Translations under genes and position numbers: made by a program | Part shown: positions 34,321-43,138 of the stretch, one piece after another | How the letters are laid out: each line of letters begins with the position of its first letter | Numbering within the stretch: the stretch's first letter is position 1 | Notes under the pieces: model-generated | Databases searched by the model: none | Seen by the model: only the letters and a program-made list of their open reading frames with translations | What the model was told of the DNA's origin: nothing | DNA from: JBDTSW01 sp963758845 | GTDB lineage: Bacteria; Actinomycetota; Thermoleophilia; Solirubrobacterales; 70-9 | Assembly: GCA_963758845.1 (NCBI GenBank) | Contig: CAVWWX010000002.1 | Location: 1,426,001-1,490,000, forward strand | Reading direction: 5' to 3' | Length of the DNA: 64,000 nt

Positions 34321-34938
34321 ATGGACCTAAAGAGCGACCTGACGAAGCGCCAGAAGGAGATCTTCGACTTCATCAGCGGCTACGCCTCCAAGCACGGCTA
34401 TCCGCCCACGGTGCGGGAGATCGGCAAGGCCGTCGGCCTGACCTCCTCCTCCACGGTCCACGCGCATTTGGCGAACCTCGAGAAGATCGGGCTGCTCCGC
34501 CGCGACCCGACCAAGCCGCGGGCGATCGAGCTCCTGATCGACAAGGCGAAGAAGGCGATCCGTGGTCAGGGGCTGCCGGTCCTCGGGCGCGTCGCCGCGG
34601 GCGAGCCGCTGCTCGCCGAGGAGAACATCGAGGAGTACGTCGAGGTGCCCGAGGTGATCGGGGGCGAGGACTCCGACTACGTCCTCAAGGTCAAGGGCGA
34701 CTCGATGCGCGACGCCGGCATCCTCGAGGGCGACTACGTCGTGGTGAAGTCGTCCGAGCGCGCGGACAACGGCGAGATCGTGGTCGCGCTCCTGGGTGAG
34801 GAGGCGACCGTGAAGAGGTTCTTCAAGGAGAAGGACCGCGTCCGCCTTCAGCCCGAGAACAAGGCCTACAAGCCGATCCGCACCAAGGACGCCCAGCTCC
34901 TGGGCCGCGTGGTCGGCGTCTTCAGGAAGGTGGCGTGA
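34321..34938 (+). CDS. lexA: SOS repressor LexA
   Basis: 205 aa, ATG with AGGAGGC upstream. Winged helix N-terminus (LTKRQKEIFDFISGYASKHGYPPTVREIG; recognition helix SSSTVHAHLANLEKIG) and a C-terminal S24 peptidase domain. The self-cleavage site Ala93-Gly94 is in RVAAGEPL; catalytic Ser128 is in KGDSMRDAG and Lys165 in EATVKRFF. RecA-stimulated cleavage de-represses SOS genes; dinB (24862) and the radical-SAM gene (54061) in this window carry matching boxes. The downstream zinc-ribbon gene starts within the stop codon. Confidence 0.96.
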   Translation: MDLKSDLTKRQKEIFDFISGYASKHGYPPTVREIGKAVGLTSSSTVHAHLANLEKIGLLRRDPTKPRAIELLIDKAKKAIRGQGLPVLGRVAAGEPLLAEENIEEYVEVPEVIGGEDSDYVLKVKGDSMRDAGILEGDYVVVKSSERADNGEIVVALLGEEATVKRFFKEKDRVRLQPENKAYKPIRTKDAQLLGRVVGVFRKVA

Positions 34939-35165
34939 TGAGCGCCGTCGCGACACCCGAGCGCGCCCCGGCGGCGGCCGCGCAGCCGAATCTTGCAAGC
35001 GGGCCACGCCCCTTCGACGACCGAGCGACGCTCGAGGGCAGGATCCTCAGTGCCTGGGAGGGCCTGGTCGTCGAAGGGCGCTGTGCCTGCCTGGTTTGCT
35101 CGGGCACGATGCGGGCCGGCTCCGGCCGCGCGGCGTGCACGGAGTGCGGCTCCGCGCTCGACTGA
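34938..35165 (+). CDS. Zinc-ribbon mini-protein coupled to lexA
   Basis: 75 aa from ATG at 34938, overlapping the lexA stop by one base, so it shares the SOS-controlled transcript. The N-terminal half is Ala/Pro-rich; the middle is RATLEGRILSAWEGLVVEGRC. The C-terminus holds two Cys pairs (CLVCSG ... CTECGSAL), a zinc-ribbon or rubredoxin-like knuckle. No known function. The context makes a DNA-damage role possible. Confidence 0.75.
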   Translation: MSAVATPERAPAAAAQPNLASGPRPFDDRATLEGRILSAWEGLVVEGRCACLVCSGTMRAGSGRAACTECGSALD

Positions 35166-35234
35166 ACGACGCACGACTCTGGGCGGGCTCTGCCGGTCTC
35201 AGTGTGGGATCGCCAATCGGAGCGCTTAGGCGCC

Positions 35235-35240
35235 TACACT
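35235..35240 (+). promoter_or_regulatory. Possible -10 element of rnpB
   Basis: TACACT lies about 7 bp before the estimated 5' end of RNase P RNA. No convincing -35 hexamer at 17 bp was seen, so the call rests on position. Confidence 0.3.
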
Positions 35241-35244
35241 TGAG

Positions 35245-35609
<365 letters not shown>

Positions 35610-35611
35610 AC

Positions 35612-35637
35612 GAGAAGGCCCCGCGAGGGGCCTTCTC
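35612..35637 (+). terminator. Intrinsic terminator of rnpB
   Basis: GAGAAGGCCCC (35612-35622) and GGGGCCTTCTC (35627-35637) form an 11-bp perfect stem with a GCGA tetraloop, followed by CATTTGAT. It is placed directly after the RNase P RNA 3' end. Confidence 0.9.
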
Positions 35638-35668
35638 CATTTGATCTAGCGCCGCGCCCCCGCGGTCC

Positions 35669-36082
35669 CTACTGGAACAGCCCGATGATCAGGCCCATCG
35701 CCAGGAAGCTGGTGAGCTGGTAGCCGCCCTCGATCGCGAACGCCGTGGTCCGTGATTCGGCCTGGTTGAAGACCATCTGGATCGCCTGCACCGACCCCGC
35801 GAAGCCGGCCCAGACGAACCCGGCGATGGCCAAGCAGTCGCCGACCGAGTCCGCGCCGACCATGTCCACCAAGCGGGCCAGCGAGTACGCGATCACGGCG
35901 GCGAACGCCAGGGCGAGGACGTAGGGGAGGGGGGAGTCCCCGCCCTCCATCGACGCCTCGTCGTAGCCGCGAGCCTGCATCCACGGCCGCGAGAACAGCG
36001 GGCCGTACCAGAGGAAACCGAGCGGCTGCGTGACCAGCGCGGCCAGAACGACCGCGAGGTAGTTGATGTCTGCTTCGAACAC
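35669..36082 (-). CDS. DUF1761 membrane protein
   Basis: 137 aa from GTG at 36082, with AGGAGGAG upstream. Four membrane helices are visible. The first segment, YLAVVLAALVTQPLGFLWYGPLFSRPWM, matches the DUF1761 family, which keeps the F-WYGP-F-W motif; the last is YQLTSFLAMGLIIGLF. Function unknown. Single-gene unit. Confidence 0.85.
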   Translation of the reverse strand: MFEADINYLAVVLAALVTQPLGFLWYGPLFSRPWMQARGYDEASMEGGDSPLPYVLALAFAAVIAYSLARLVDMVGADSVGDCLAIAGFVWAGFAGSVQAIQMVFNQAESRTTAFAIEGGYQLTSFLAMGLIIGLFQ

Positions 36083-36227
36083 GGGCTCTCCTCCTGGTCG
36101 GGTCAGCCGACCGTAGCCCGGCGAGCGGACGCGAGGCCTAGGGCGGGTTGCCGGATTCGATCCGTTCCTCCGGGGCTGGCGATTGCAAGCCGAAAGCGCC
36201 TCGCCCCTACGGTCGATGGACGTTGGG

Positions 36228-36899
36228 ATGAGCAGGGAGACGACATCCGGCTTCGGCCTGCGGGCCTGCCTCGCTGCGATCCTCGTGTTCGCGGCGATCA
36301 CCGCCAGTGCCGGGGCCGACTCCGGCGGCGTCGGGCCCGGAGGCGGGGACGGCGGCGACAACGGTGGCGGTGGCAACGGCGGCGGCGCCTGCGAGCCGGG
36401 TCAGTTCGGGCATCGCTCGCTGGAGCGCGGCGACTGCGGCAGCGACGTCGAGACGCTCAACTGGCTACTGAAGGCCGACGACTACCGGGTCGCGCTGGAC
36501 AACACCTTCTCGGCCGACACGCACGACGCCGTCCGCGACGTCCAGAGCAAGCGCGATATGCGGCGCAGCGGCGTCGTGGACGAGCGCACCCGCGACAAGC
36601 TGGTGGCCGAGATGAGCCGCCGGAAGGCCAGCTGGTACGGGCCCGGCTTCTGGGGCAACCACACGGCCTGCGGTCAGGTGCTGAAGCGCAAGACCGTCGG
36701 GGTCGCCCACCGGACCCTGCCGTGCGGCACGAAGGTCACTTTCGGCTACCGCGGGCGCTTCATCCGCACCCGGGTGATCGACCGCGGCCCGTTCGTCAAG
36801 CACGCGCGCTACGAACGCGACTGGGACCTAACCCAGGCCCTCGCCGAAAAGCTCGGCTTCGAGGGCGTCGACCACGTCCGCTCGGCCGCCATCCGCTAG
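36228..36899 (+). CDS. Secreted RlpA-like double-psi beta-barrel protein with peptidoglycan-binding domain
   Basis: 223 aa from ATG at 36228 (ATG 36216 is an alternative). A signal peptide (LRACLAAILVFAAITASAGA) is followed by a Gly-rich linker and a PG_binding_1 domain (about 75-125, LERGDCGSDVETLNWLLKAD ... DERTRDKLV). A C-terminal double-psi barrel follows (about 130-220), with ASWYGPGFWGNHTACGQVL, VAHRTLPCGTKVTF and RVIDRGPF. RlpA-type barrels act on or bind denuded glycan strands; here the catalytic-type Asp of VIDRGPF is present. Likely cell-wall associated. Confidence 0.88.
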   Translation: MSRETTSGFGLRACLAAILVFAAITASAGADSGGVGPGGGDGGDNGGGGNGGGACEPGQFGHRSLERGDCGSDVETLNWLLKADDYRVALDNTFSADTHDAVRDVQSKRDMRRSGVVDERTRDKLVAEMSRRKASWYGPGFWGNHTACGQVLKRKTVGVAHRTLPCGTKVTFGYRGRFIRTRVIDRGPFVKHARYERDWDLTQALAEKLGFEGVDHVRSAAIR

Positions 36900-36908
36900 C
36901 CGCGGAGG

Positions 36909-37475
36909 CTAGGCGGCCGAGGGCAGGACCGCCGGGTCGATCTGGTCCTGCGGCAGGGCGGCGGCGTTCGCGATCAGGGTCTGGAAGTCGGCCAGCGCCA
37001 GGTGCGCGACCGCCTCGAGGATCTCCTCGTCGGTCCATCCGGCCTCCCGCGCCTCCTCGCCGAGGTGGGCGCTGGGCCGCTGGTTGGAGGAGAGCAGGGC
37101 CTCGAGGAACACCAGCAGCGCCGCCTCCTTCTCATCGGCAGAGGTGAAGCTGCGCGCGCGGGAGACCTCGTCGAGGCCAAGCCCGGCGGCGCGGCCGGTG
37201 CGCGCGTGCTGCGCGACCGAGTAGGTGTCGCCACGACGCTCGGCGACGGCCAGCGCGATTCGCTCGCGGGTGGCCCGGGGGAGGGCGCCCTCGCGAAGCT
37301 CGTGGCGCATGCGGGCGAATGCCCGCAGCGCCGCCGGCGCGCCCGCCAGCACGCCGATGAACTTCGAGATCTCGGCCCCCGCCGTCTGGATCCCCTTGAG
37401 GATCTTGACGCTGCCCTCTGGCGCAGTGAGCTCGTCGTGGATGTCGAATCGGCTGTAGTCGGTCTTGATCGTCAT
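36909..37475 (-). CDS. Carboxymuconolactone-decarboxylase/AhpD-fold protein lacking the Cys pair
   Basis: 188 aa. All-helical CMD domain with ERIALAVAERRGDTYSVAQHARTGRAAGL, where redox-active AhpD relatives have CxxC before the His. Here the positions read T-Y-S-V-A-Q-H, so the thiol pair is absent and peroxidase-reductase activity is unlikely. The His is kept. C-terminal EEILEAVAHLALADFQTLIANAA is also typical. Divergent from glnA, with an AT-rich gap between. Confidence 0.82.
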   Translation of the reverse strand: MTIKTDYSRFDIHDELTAPEGSVKILKGIQTAGAEISKFIGVLAGAPAALRAFARMRHELREGALPRATRERIALAVAERRGDTYSVAQHARTGRAAGLGLDEVSRARSFTSADEKEAALLVFLEALLSSNQRPSAHLGEEAREAGWTDEEILEAVAHLALADFQTLIANAAALPQDQIDPAVLPSAA

Positions 37476-37659
37476 CCTGAAAGTCCCGCCTTTACTTTAC
37501 TTTTAGATAGATCCTTACCCGATGTAAGTTATACCGGAAGTCTGGGTCCTTTGCCCTTACATACGACCGGGAGTCGCGGTCGGTTGACTACGCGCGTCGG
37601 GGTGCCTGAACGCAGGTAGAGTGAGCGGCGCTCGCCCGCCGACCGGACGTAGGAGAACG
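37476..37659. promoter_or_regulatory. AT-rich divergent promoter region of glnA and the CMD gene
   Basis: Strikingly low GC at 37488-37540, with TTTACTTTACTTTTAGATAG and the inverted repeat CTTAC-CCGAT-GTAAG (37515-37529). It separates divergent genes, so regulator sites are likely. The sequence does not clearly match a GlnR box, and no firm -35/-10 call is made. Confidence 0.4.
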
Positions 37660-39009
37660 ATGCCTGACAGACCCCAGAACACCGCCGACGTCCTCAAGAT
37701 CGTCAAGGAGAACGACGTCCGGTTCATCCGCCTGTGGTTCACAGACGTCGTCGGTCAGCTGAAGAGCTTCTCGATCAACCGCACCGAGCTCGAGGACGCG
37801 TTCGAGGGGGGCATGGGCTTCGACGGGTCGTCGATCACGGGCTTCAACCCGATCGAGGAGTCGGACATGATCGCCATGCCCGACCCCACCACGTTCGACA
37901 TCCTGCCCTGGCGCGCCTCCGAGAACGCCACGGGCCGCATGTTCTGCGACGTCAAGACGCCCGGCGGCGATCCCTACGAGGGAGACCCCCGGTGGATCAT
38001 GCGCCGAGCGATCAAGCGGGCCGCCGACATGGGTTTTGAGGCCTACAACATCGGCCCCGAGCTCGAGTACTTCTACTTCAAGCAGGCGCGGCCCGAGGAC
38101 GGCGTGCCGGAGGTCCTGGACCAGGGCGGCTACTTTGACCTGACCACGCTCGATGCCGGCTCCGACGTTCGCCGCGAGACGATCCTCGCCCTCGAGCAGC
38201 TCGGCATCCACGTGGAGTACGCGCACCACGAGGTGGGGCCCTCACAGCATGAGGTCGACATGCGCTACAAGGACGCGCTCGCGATGTCCGACGACTGCAT
38301 GACGTACCGCATCGTCGTCAAGGAGTACGCGATGAAGTACGGCTGGCACGCGACCTTCATGCCGAAGCCGCTGTTCGGCGAGAACGGCTCCGGAATGCAC
38401 GTCCACCAGTCCCTCTCGCGCGACGGCAAGAACGCCTTCTACGACGCCGACGACCAGTACTACCTGTCGCCGACGGCGAAGCAGTTCATCGCCGGGCAAC
38501 TGAAGCACGCGCGCGAGATCGCGCCGCTGTTCGCCCAGTGGGTGAACTCCTACAAGCGCCTGGTCCCGGGCTTCGAGGCGCCCGTCTACCTGGCTTGGTC
38601 TCGGCGCAACCGCTCGGCCCTGATCCGGGTGCCGCTGTATCACCCAGGCCAGGAGGGCGCGACCCGCGCCGAGCTTCGCTGCCCCGACCCGGCCTGCAAC
38701 CCCTATCTGTGCTTCGCCGCGATGCTCCACGCCGGGCTCGAGGGAATCGAGAAGGGCTACGAGCTGCCCGAGCCGATGGAGCAGAACCTCTACCACCTGA
38801 CGCCGGAGGAGCGAGCCCAGCGCGGCATCGACCAGCTTCCCGAGACGCTGGGCGAGGCGATCGAGCTGGCGGCCGAGTCCGAGCTCGTCCTGCGAGTGCT
38901 GGGCGAGCACACCTTCCGCCGCTTCATCGAGGTGAAGCGGCAGGAGTGGGAGGACTACCGCGTGCAGGTCACCCCCTGGGAGATCGAGCACTTCCTGCCG
39001 GTGCTCTGA
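37660..39009 (+). CDS. glnA: Glutamine synthetase type I
   Basis: 449 aa from ATG at 37660 with AGGAGAAC upstream. Landmarks: FIRLWFTDVVGQLKSFSI, GMGFDGSSITGF (latch/Asp50 loop), GPELEYFYF, HEVGPSQHEVD (metal ligands), NGSGMHVHQSL, NSYKRLVPGFEAPVYLAWSRRNRSALIR (ATP and glutamate sites) and DPACNPYLCFAAMLHAGL. The length is short for a beta-type GS, which has an extra insertion, so an alpha-like form is inferred. A Tyr in EQNLYHLTPEE lies where adenylylation occurs in some GS. Main ammonia assimilation enzyme, distinct from the GS-III at 3933. Confidence 0.95.
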   Translation: MPDRPQNTADVLKIVKENDVRFIRLWFTDVVGQLKSFSINRTELEDAFEGGMGFDGSSITGFNPIEESDMIAMPDPTTFDILPWRASENATGRMFCDVKTPGGDPYEGDPRWIMRRAIKRAADMGFEAYNIGPELEYFYFKQARPEDGVPEVLDQGGYFDLTTLDAGSDVRRETILALEQLGIHVEYAHHEVGPSQHEVDMRYKDALAMSDDCMTYRIVVKEYAMKYGWHATFMPKPLFGENGSGMHVHQSLSRDGKNAFYDADDQYYLSPTAKQFIAGQLKHAREIAPLFAQWVNSYKRLVPGFEAPVYLAWSRRNRSALIRVPLYHPGQEGATRAELRCPDPACNPYLCFAAMLHAGLEGIEKGYELPEPMEQNLYHLTPEERAQRGIDQLPETLGEAIELAAESELVLRVLGEHTFRRFIEVKRQEWEDYRVQVTPWEIEHFLPVL

Positions 39010-39093
39010 CCGCCCGGCACCGTGGCGATCACCGGCGGCGCCTACCGCCATCGTGCCGGCAACGGCCCGCGTCCGAACAACGGCCCCCCGGCT

Positions 39094-40599
39094 CTAGCCG
39101 AGCCCGTAGACCTCGACGTAGCGCTCCTCGAGGTGGCGGAGCAGCGGCCCCGCGTCGAGCGGCCCGCCGGTGAGGCGCTGAATCATCTCCGCCGGCTCGA
39201 ACTTGGCGCCGTGGCGGTGCAGGTGCTCGCGAAGCCACTCGCGAAGCGGCCAGAGGTCGCCGGCCGCAAGCTGGTCGTCCAGCGCGGGCAGGTCCGCCCG
39301 TGCCAGCTCCCAGAGCTGGCCCGCGATCACGTTCCCCAGCGCGTAGGTGGGGAAGTAGCCGAACGCGCCGCCGGCCCAGTGCACGTCCTGAAGCACCCCG
39401 TTGGCGTCGTCGGGCACCTCGACCCCCAGGTAGTCGCGCATCCGTGAGTTCCAGGCCTCGGGCAGGTCGGCCGGCTCGAGCTCGCCGGTGAACAGTCCGA
39501 CCTCGAGCTCGAACCGCAGGATGATGTGGAGGTTGTAGGTGGCCTCGTCGGCCTCGACGCGGATCAGCGACGGCTGGACCCGGTTCGCCGCGCGATAGAG
39601 CGCCTCGCCCTCGATCGCCACGAACGCCTCGGGGAAGGTCTCGCGGATCATCGGCAGCAGGTGCTCGAGGTACGAGCGCGAGCGGCCAACCCAGTTCTCC
39701 CACAACCGGCTCTGGGACTCGTGGAAGCCCAGCGACAGTCCGTGCCCCAGCGGCGAGCGTGCGTGCTCGGCGACGATCCCGTTCTCGTAGAGCGCGTGCC
39801 CGCCCTCGTGCATCACCGACCACAGGGCGGTCCCCACGTAGCCCTCGTCGAAGCGCGTCGTGATCCGCAGGTCGCGCGGTGCTATCGCCACCGCGAAGGG
39901 ATGGACGGTCTCGTCCAGGCGCCGCTCGTCGGGCGGGATCGGCAGGCCGGCGGTGATGCGCTCGGCCAACTCGGCCTGGTCGGCCAGCGGGAAGCTTCCG
40001 TAAAGGCACGAGTCGTCGGGCGGCTCGGCGGCCGCCAGGCGCTGCAGCAGCGGGGTGAGCCCGTCGCGAACCGCGGCGAGGACCGGCTCGAGTTGGGCCG
40101 TCCGCATCCCGGGTTCGTAGTCGTCGAGGAGGGGGTCGTAGGGGTGCTCGTACGGAGCGAAGCACTCGACGTACTGACGGGCCAGGTCGACGTTGCGCTC
40201 GAGGTGGGGGAGGAAGGCGTCGAAGTCCGAGGCCTCGCGGGCCTTGACCCACGCCTTCTCGCCGAGCGAGCCGACGCGGCTGATCTCGCCTCGCAGCTCC
40301 GTGGGCACCCGGCGGGCCTTCGCGGCCTCGCGGCGCGCGACGCGGACCAGGCGGGCGTCGTCGGAGTCGGGCGGCTCGTCCGCGACCTCCTCGGCCGCGG
40401 CGTCCAGGATGCTCGCGAGCTCGTCGTCGGTCAGCAGTTCGTGGCCGAGCCTGGCGAGGGTGGCGACCTGCTCGGCGCGCGCCCCGGCGCCCGCCTCGGG
40501 CATCTTCGTCCGCTCGTCCCAGAACAAGAGGGCGCCGGCGCGACTCAAATCGCTCAGCGCGGCGAGTCGTTCCTTCGCTTGTTCGAGGGCCGTGGGCAC
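39094..40599 (-). CDS. M32-family carboxypeptidase
   Basis: 501 aa from GTG at 40599 (the open frame upstream is an artefact running across the divergent gene). Zinc metallopeptidase with SVMHEGGHALYENGI carrying HExxH, and the conserved ESQSRLWENWVGRS and Y..HIILRFELE blocks of the thermostable carboxypeptidase 1 family. The N-terminal LSRAGALLFWDERTKMPEAGA is also family-typical. It removes C-terminal residues from peptides in the cytoplasm. Divergent from the beta-helix gene at 40660. Confidence 0.94.
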   Translation of the reverse strand: MPTALEQAKERLAALSDLSRAGALLFWDERTKMPEAGAGARAEQVATLARLGHELLTDDELASILDAAAEEVADEPPDSDDARLVRVARREAAKARRVPTELRGEISRVGSLGEKAWVKAREASDFDAFLPHLERNVDLARQYVECFAPYEHPYDPLLDDYEPGMRTAQLEPVLAAVRDGLTPLLQRLAAAEPPDDSCLYGSFPLADQAELAERITAGLPIPPDERRLDETVHPFAVAIAPRDLRITTRFDEGYVGTALWSVMHEGGHALYENGIVAEHARSPLGHGLSLGFHESQSRLWENWVGRSRSYLEHLLPMIRETFPEAFVAIEGEALYRAANRVQPSLIRVEADEATYNLHIILRFELEVGLFTGELEPADLPEAWNSRMRDYLGVEVPDDANGVLQDVHWAGGAFGYFPTYALGNVIAGQLWELARADLPALDDQLAAGDLWPLREWLREHLHRHGAKFEPAEMIQRLTGGPLDAGPLLRHLEERYVEVYGLG

Positions 40600-40659
40600 G
40601 AGCAGGCAATCTAGCGGCGGCTCGCCCGTGGTCTCTGCCGCTGGTACGGTGAGCGGGCC

Positions 40660-41685
40660 ATGGGGATCGCGCGCGAGGACGCGCTTGGCAAGCTGGCGGG
40701 CCGGGCCTTGGCCGCGGCTGCGGCGGCGATCGTCGTGGGCCTCTTCGCCCCGGCGGCCAACGCTGCGGTCAAGTGCGGCGATGTGATCACGCAGGATCGC
40801 AAGCTCACGAAGGACATCATCGACTGCGACGTCACCGGCCTCATCATCGGCGCGCCGGACGTGACGCTCGACCTCAACGGCCACCGCCTTGACGGGGTCG
40901 GAGACAGCAACGGCGGCGTGCTCAACTCCGCCGGTCACGATGGCGTCACGATCAAGGGAAGCGGCGGCAGCATCACCGCGTTCGGCCGCGGGGTCGAGAT
41001 GAACGGCGCCGCGGACGCGACGGTGAGGGGGATCGAGTTCCGCAACACGGACAGCCAGTTCAGCTCGATCGGCGTGTTCATGAACAGCTCCTCGAACGTC
41101 CTCGTGGCCAACAACGAGATCTCGGACATGAAGGCCATGGGCGCGGCGGGGATCGTGTTCCAGGGCGTCACCCAGGCCGAGGTGTCGGCCAACCGGATCA
41201 CGAAGGTCAGGGGCTCCGCGGGAAGCAGCGCCATCCGGCTCACCAACGGGTCCCTGGGCGTGCTGGTCGAGCGAAACCGGATCACCAGGATCGGCGGCCA
41301 CGGGATCGATCTGAACGACACCGACAGCGCCCGGGTCCTGCGCAACCGGGTGTCGGGGGCCAAGCTGCGAGGGATCCTCATCCAGGGCGACTCGGACGGC
41401 GCCCGCATCAAGCGCAACGACCTGATCCGGAACGAGGACGGGATCCTCCTCGCCGCGGGCGCCACGTCCGCCGACACGAGGATCGCCGCCAACACCGCCC
41501 GGCTCAGCAACGAGGACGGGATCGAGCTCGACGAGCCGACCGCGTCGGTCCGCCGCAACCTGGTGCTCGAGAACGGCGACTGGGGGATCGAGGCCGCGCT
41601 GGGTACGACCGATCTCGGGGGCAACCGCGCCAAGGGCAACGCCCAGCCGGGCCAATGCCTGAACGTCGCCTGCACCACACCCTGA
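40660..41685 (+). CDS. Secreted right-handed parallel beta-helix protein, paralogue of 23764
   Basis: 341 aa. A signal peptide ends near PAANA-A. Like the gene at 23764 it opens with KCGDVITQDRKLTKDIIDC and VTLDLNGHRLDG, continues with PbH1-type rungs (NTDSQFSSIGVF, NEISDMKAMGAAGIVF, NRITKVRGSAGSSAIRL, NRITRIGGHGIDLN, NDLIRNEDGILL, NTARLSNEDGIEL), and ends with a Cys pair (QCLNVAC). It stands upstream of the DUF1800/DUF1501/cupredoxin genes, 78 bp away, and is probably part of the same secreted module. Confidence 0.85.
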   Translation: MGIAREDALGKLAGRALAAAAAAIVVGLFAPAANAAVKCGDVITQDRKLTKDIIDCDVTGLIIGAPDVTLDLNGHRLDGVGDSNGGVLNSAGHDGVTIKGSGGSITAFGRGVEMNGAADATVRGIEFRNTDSQFSSIGVFMNSSSNVLVANNEISDMKAMGAAGIVFQGVTQAEVSANRITKVRGSAGSSAIRLTNGSLGVLVERNRITRIGGHGIDLNDTDSARVLRNRVSGAKLRGILIQGDSDGARIKRNDLIRNEDGILLAAGATSADTRIAANTARLSNEDGIELDEPTASVRRNLVLENGDWGIEAALGTTDLGGNRAKGNAQPGQCLNVACTTP

Positions 41686-41763
41686 TCTGAGGCGCCCCGC
41701 GCCGGGCGTCCAGCCAGGGGAGCGAATCTAAGGAATCCCGCCCTCGGTGCCGAACAAACAGGC

Positions 41764-43113
41764 GTGGCGGATGTTCCGAGGTACACGGGATCCTTCGGCC
41801 CGGCGCAGGCCGAGCGCCTCCTCTGGAGGGCCGGGTTCGGCGGCAGCAAAGAGGCAGCCCAGAACCTCGCCCAAAAGGGCCTGGGGCAGGCGGTCCGGGC
41901 GTTCACCCGCCCGCGCCACGAGGAGCTGAAGGGCCCCAAGCCCACCGACGACGAGGGCGACGCCATCGCCCCGTATGACTCCTACGGCCACGACGTGCTG
42001 TGGGCGCTGGACCGGATGGTTCGCACGCGCGCGCCGGGCCTCGAGCGCATGGCGCTGATCTGGCACGACTGGTTCGCCACCGGCGACGTCAGCTCGCCGA
42101 GGCTCTCGATCAACCAGTGGAAGCTGTTTCGCAAGCACGCGGTCGGCAACTTCCACCAGCTCGTCCGCTCCGTCACCCAGGACCCGGCGATGCTGGTCTG
42201 GCTCTCCGGCATCGACAACCACAAGGACTGGCCCAACGAGAACTACGGGCGCGAGCTGATGGAGCTGTTCACCCTTGGGGCGGCCGTCGACGGCTATCCC
42301 TACACCGAGGACGACGTGCGCGAGCAGGCCCGCGCCCTCACCGGTTTCACCGCGCGCTGGGTCGAGGACATCGGCTTCACGAACTTCCACTTCGAGCTGA
42401 GCCGCCACGACCGAGGCTCGAAGACGATCTTCGGGCGAACCGGAGACTTCGACTGGCAGGACTCGTGTCGCCTGTGCCTGGAGCACGAGGCGCACGCGCC
42501 CTACTTCATCAACCGGATGTGGAACCACTTCGTGCCCGTCGCTCCCGACGACACGACGCGGGCGGCGCTCGAGGAGCTCTACGTCGCGCGGGACTACGCG
42601 ATCCGGCCGGTCGTCGAGGCGATCCTGATGCACCCGACCTTCCACACGGGACCGTCGATGGTCAAGCCGCCCATGGTCGCGATCGCGGGGATGCTCCGCG
42701 CCCGCAAGCGGGGCGTCGACATGGACTCGTGGACCTGGATCTCGGATCTCGCCGGCCAGCGCGTGTTCCGCCCCCCGAACGTGTCCGGATGGGACGAGAC
42801 GCGGTGGCTGGACACCTCGACGTTCCGGGGCCGCTGGTACGCGGGCTCCTACATCGTGCGCCAGGACGAGATCCGCGACGAGGGCCTTGAGGAGTACCCC
42901 GAGGACGAGACCGCGGCCGAGGCCGTCGAGAGGGCGCTCCGCTACTGGGGCGAGCCGTCGCTGACCGATGCCACCCGCGGTGAGCTGGTCGCCTTCGCCC
43001 AGGCGGCGCAGGACGCCGCCACCGCGCAGTGGCAGCGCAGCCCATACCGCGGCCTGCGACAGAACGCCCTGCGGATGCTGATCGCCAACTCTCCGGACCT
43101 TCAGGCCAGCTGA
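41764..43113 (+). CDS. DUF1800 family protein
   Basis: 449 aa from GTG at 41764. Starts with QAERLLWRAGFGGSKEAAQ, the typical LLxRxxFG entry of DUF1800. It has MALIWHDWFATGDV, ENYGRELMELFTLG, YTEDDVREQARALTGF, a CLEHEAHAPYFINRMWNHFV block and RPPNVSGW. No signal peptide is obvious at the N-terminus. DUF1800 genes are almost always paired with DUF1501, and that gene follows after 25 bp. The function of the pair is unknown; copper-dependent export or oxidation is suggested by the cupredoxin next door (inference). Confidence 0.9.
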   Translation: MADVPRYTGSFGPAQAERLLWRAGFGGSKEAAQNLAQKGLGQAVRAFTRPRHEELKGPKPTDDEGDAIAPYDSYGHDVLWALDRMVRTRAPGLERMALIWHDWFATGDVSSPRLSINQWKLFRKHAVGNFHQLVRSVTQDPAMLVWLSGIDNHKDWPNENYGRELMELFTLGAAVDGYPYTEDDVREQARALTGFTARWVEDIGFTNFHFELSRHDRGSKTIFGRTGDFDWQDSCRLCLEHEAHAPYFINRMWNHFVPVAPDDTTRAALEELYVARDYAIRPVVEAILMHPTFHTGPSMVKPPMVAIAGMLRARKRGVDMDSWTWISDLAGQRVFRPPNVSGWDETRWLDTSTFRGRWYAGSYIVRQDEIRDEGLEEYPEDETAAEAVERALRYWGEPSLTDATRGELVAFAQAAQDAATAQWQRSPYRGLRQNALRMLIANSPDLQAS

Positions 43114-43138
43114 TGGGCCGCCACCGAAAGGACCGCTG

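Noticed and set aside
37476..37659. GlnR operator or glutamine riboswitch upstream of glnA
   Set aside because: The AT-rich gap has repeats but no match to a GlnR box or a known riboswitch core; kept only as a promoter region.
39094..41655. 853-codon frame on the - strand, seemingly extending the M32 peptidase upstream
   Set aside because: The upstream part is antisense to the beta-helix gene at 40660 and has no motif. The peptidase starts at GTG 40599.
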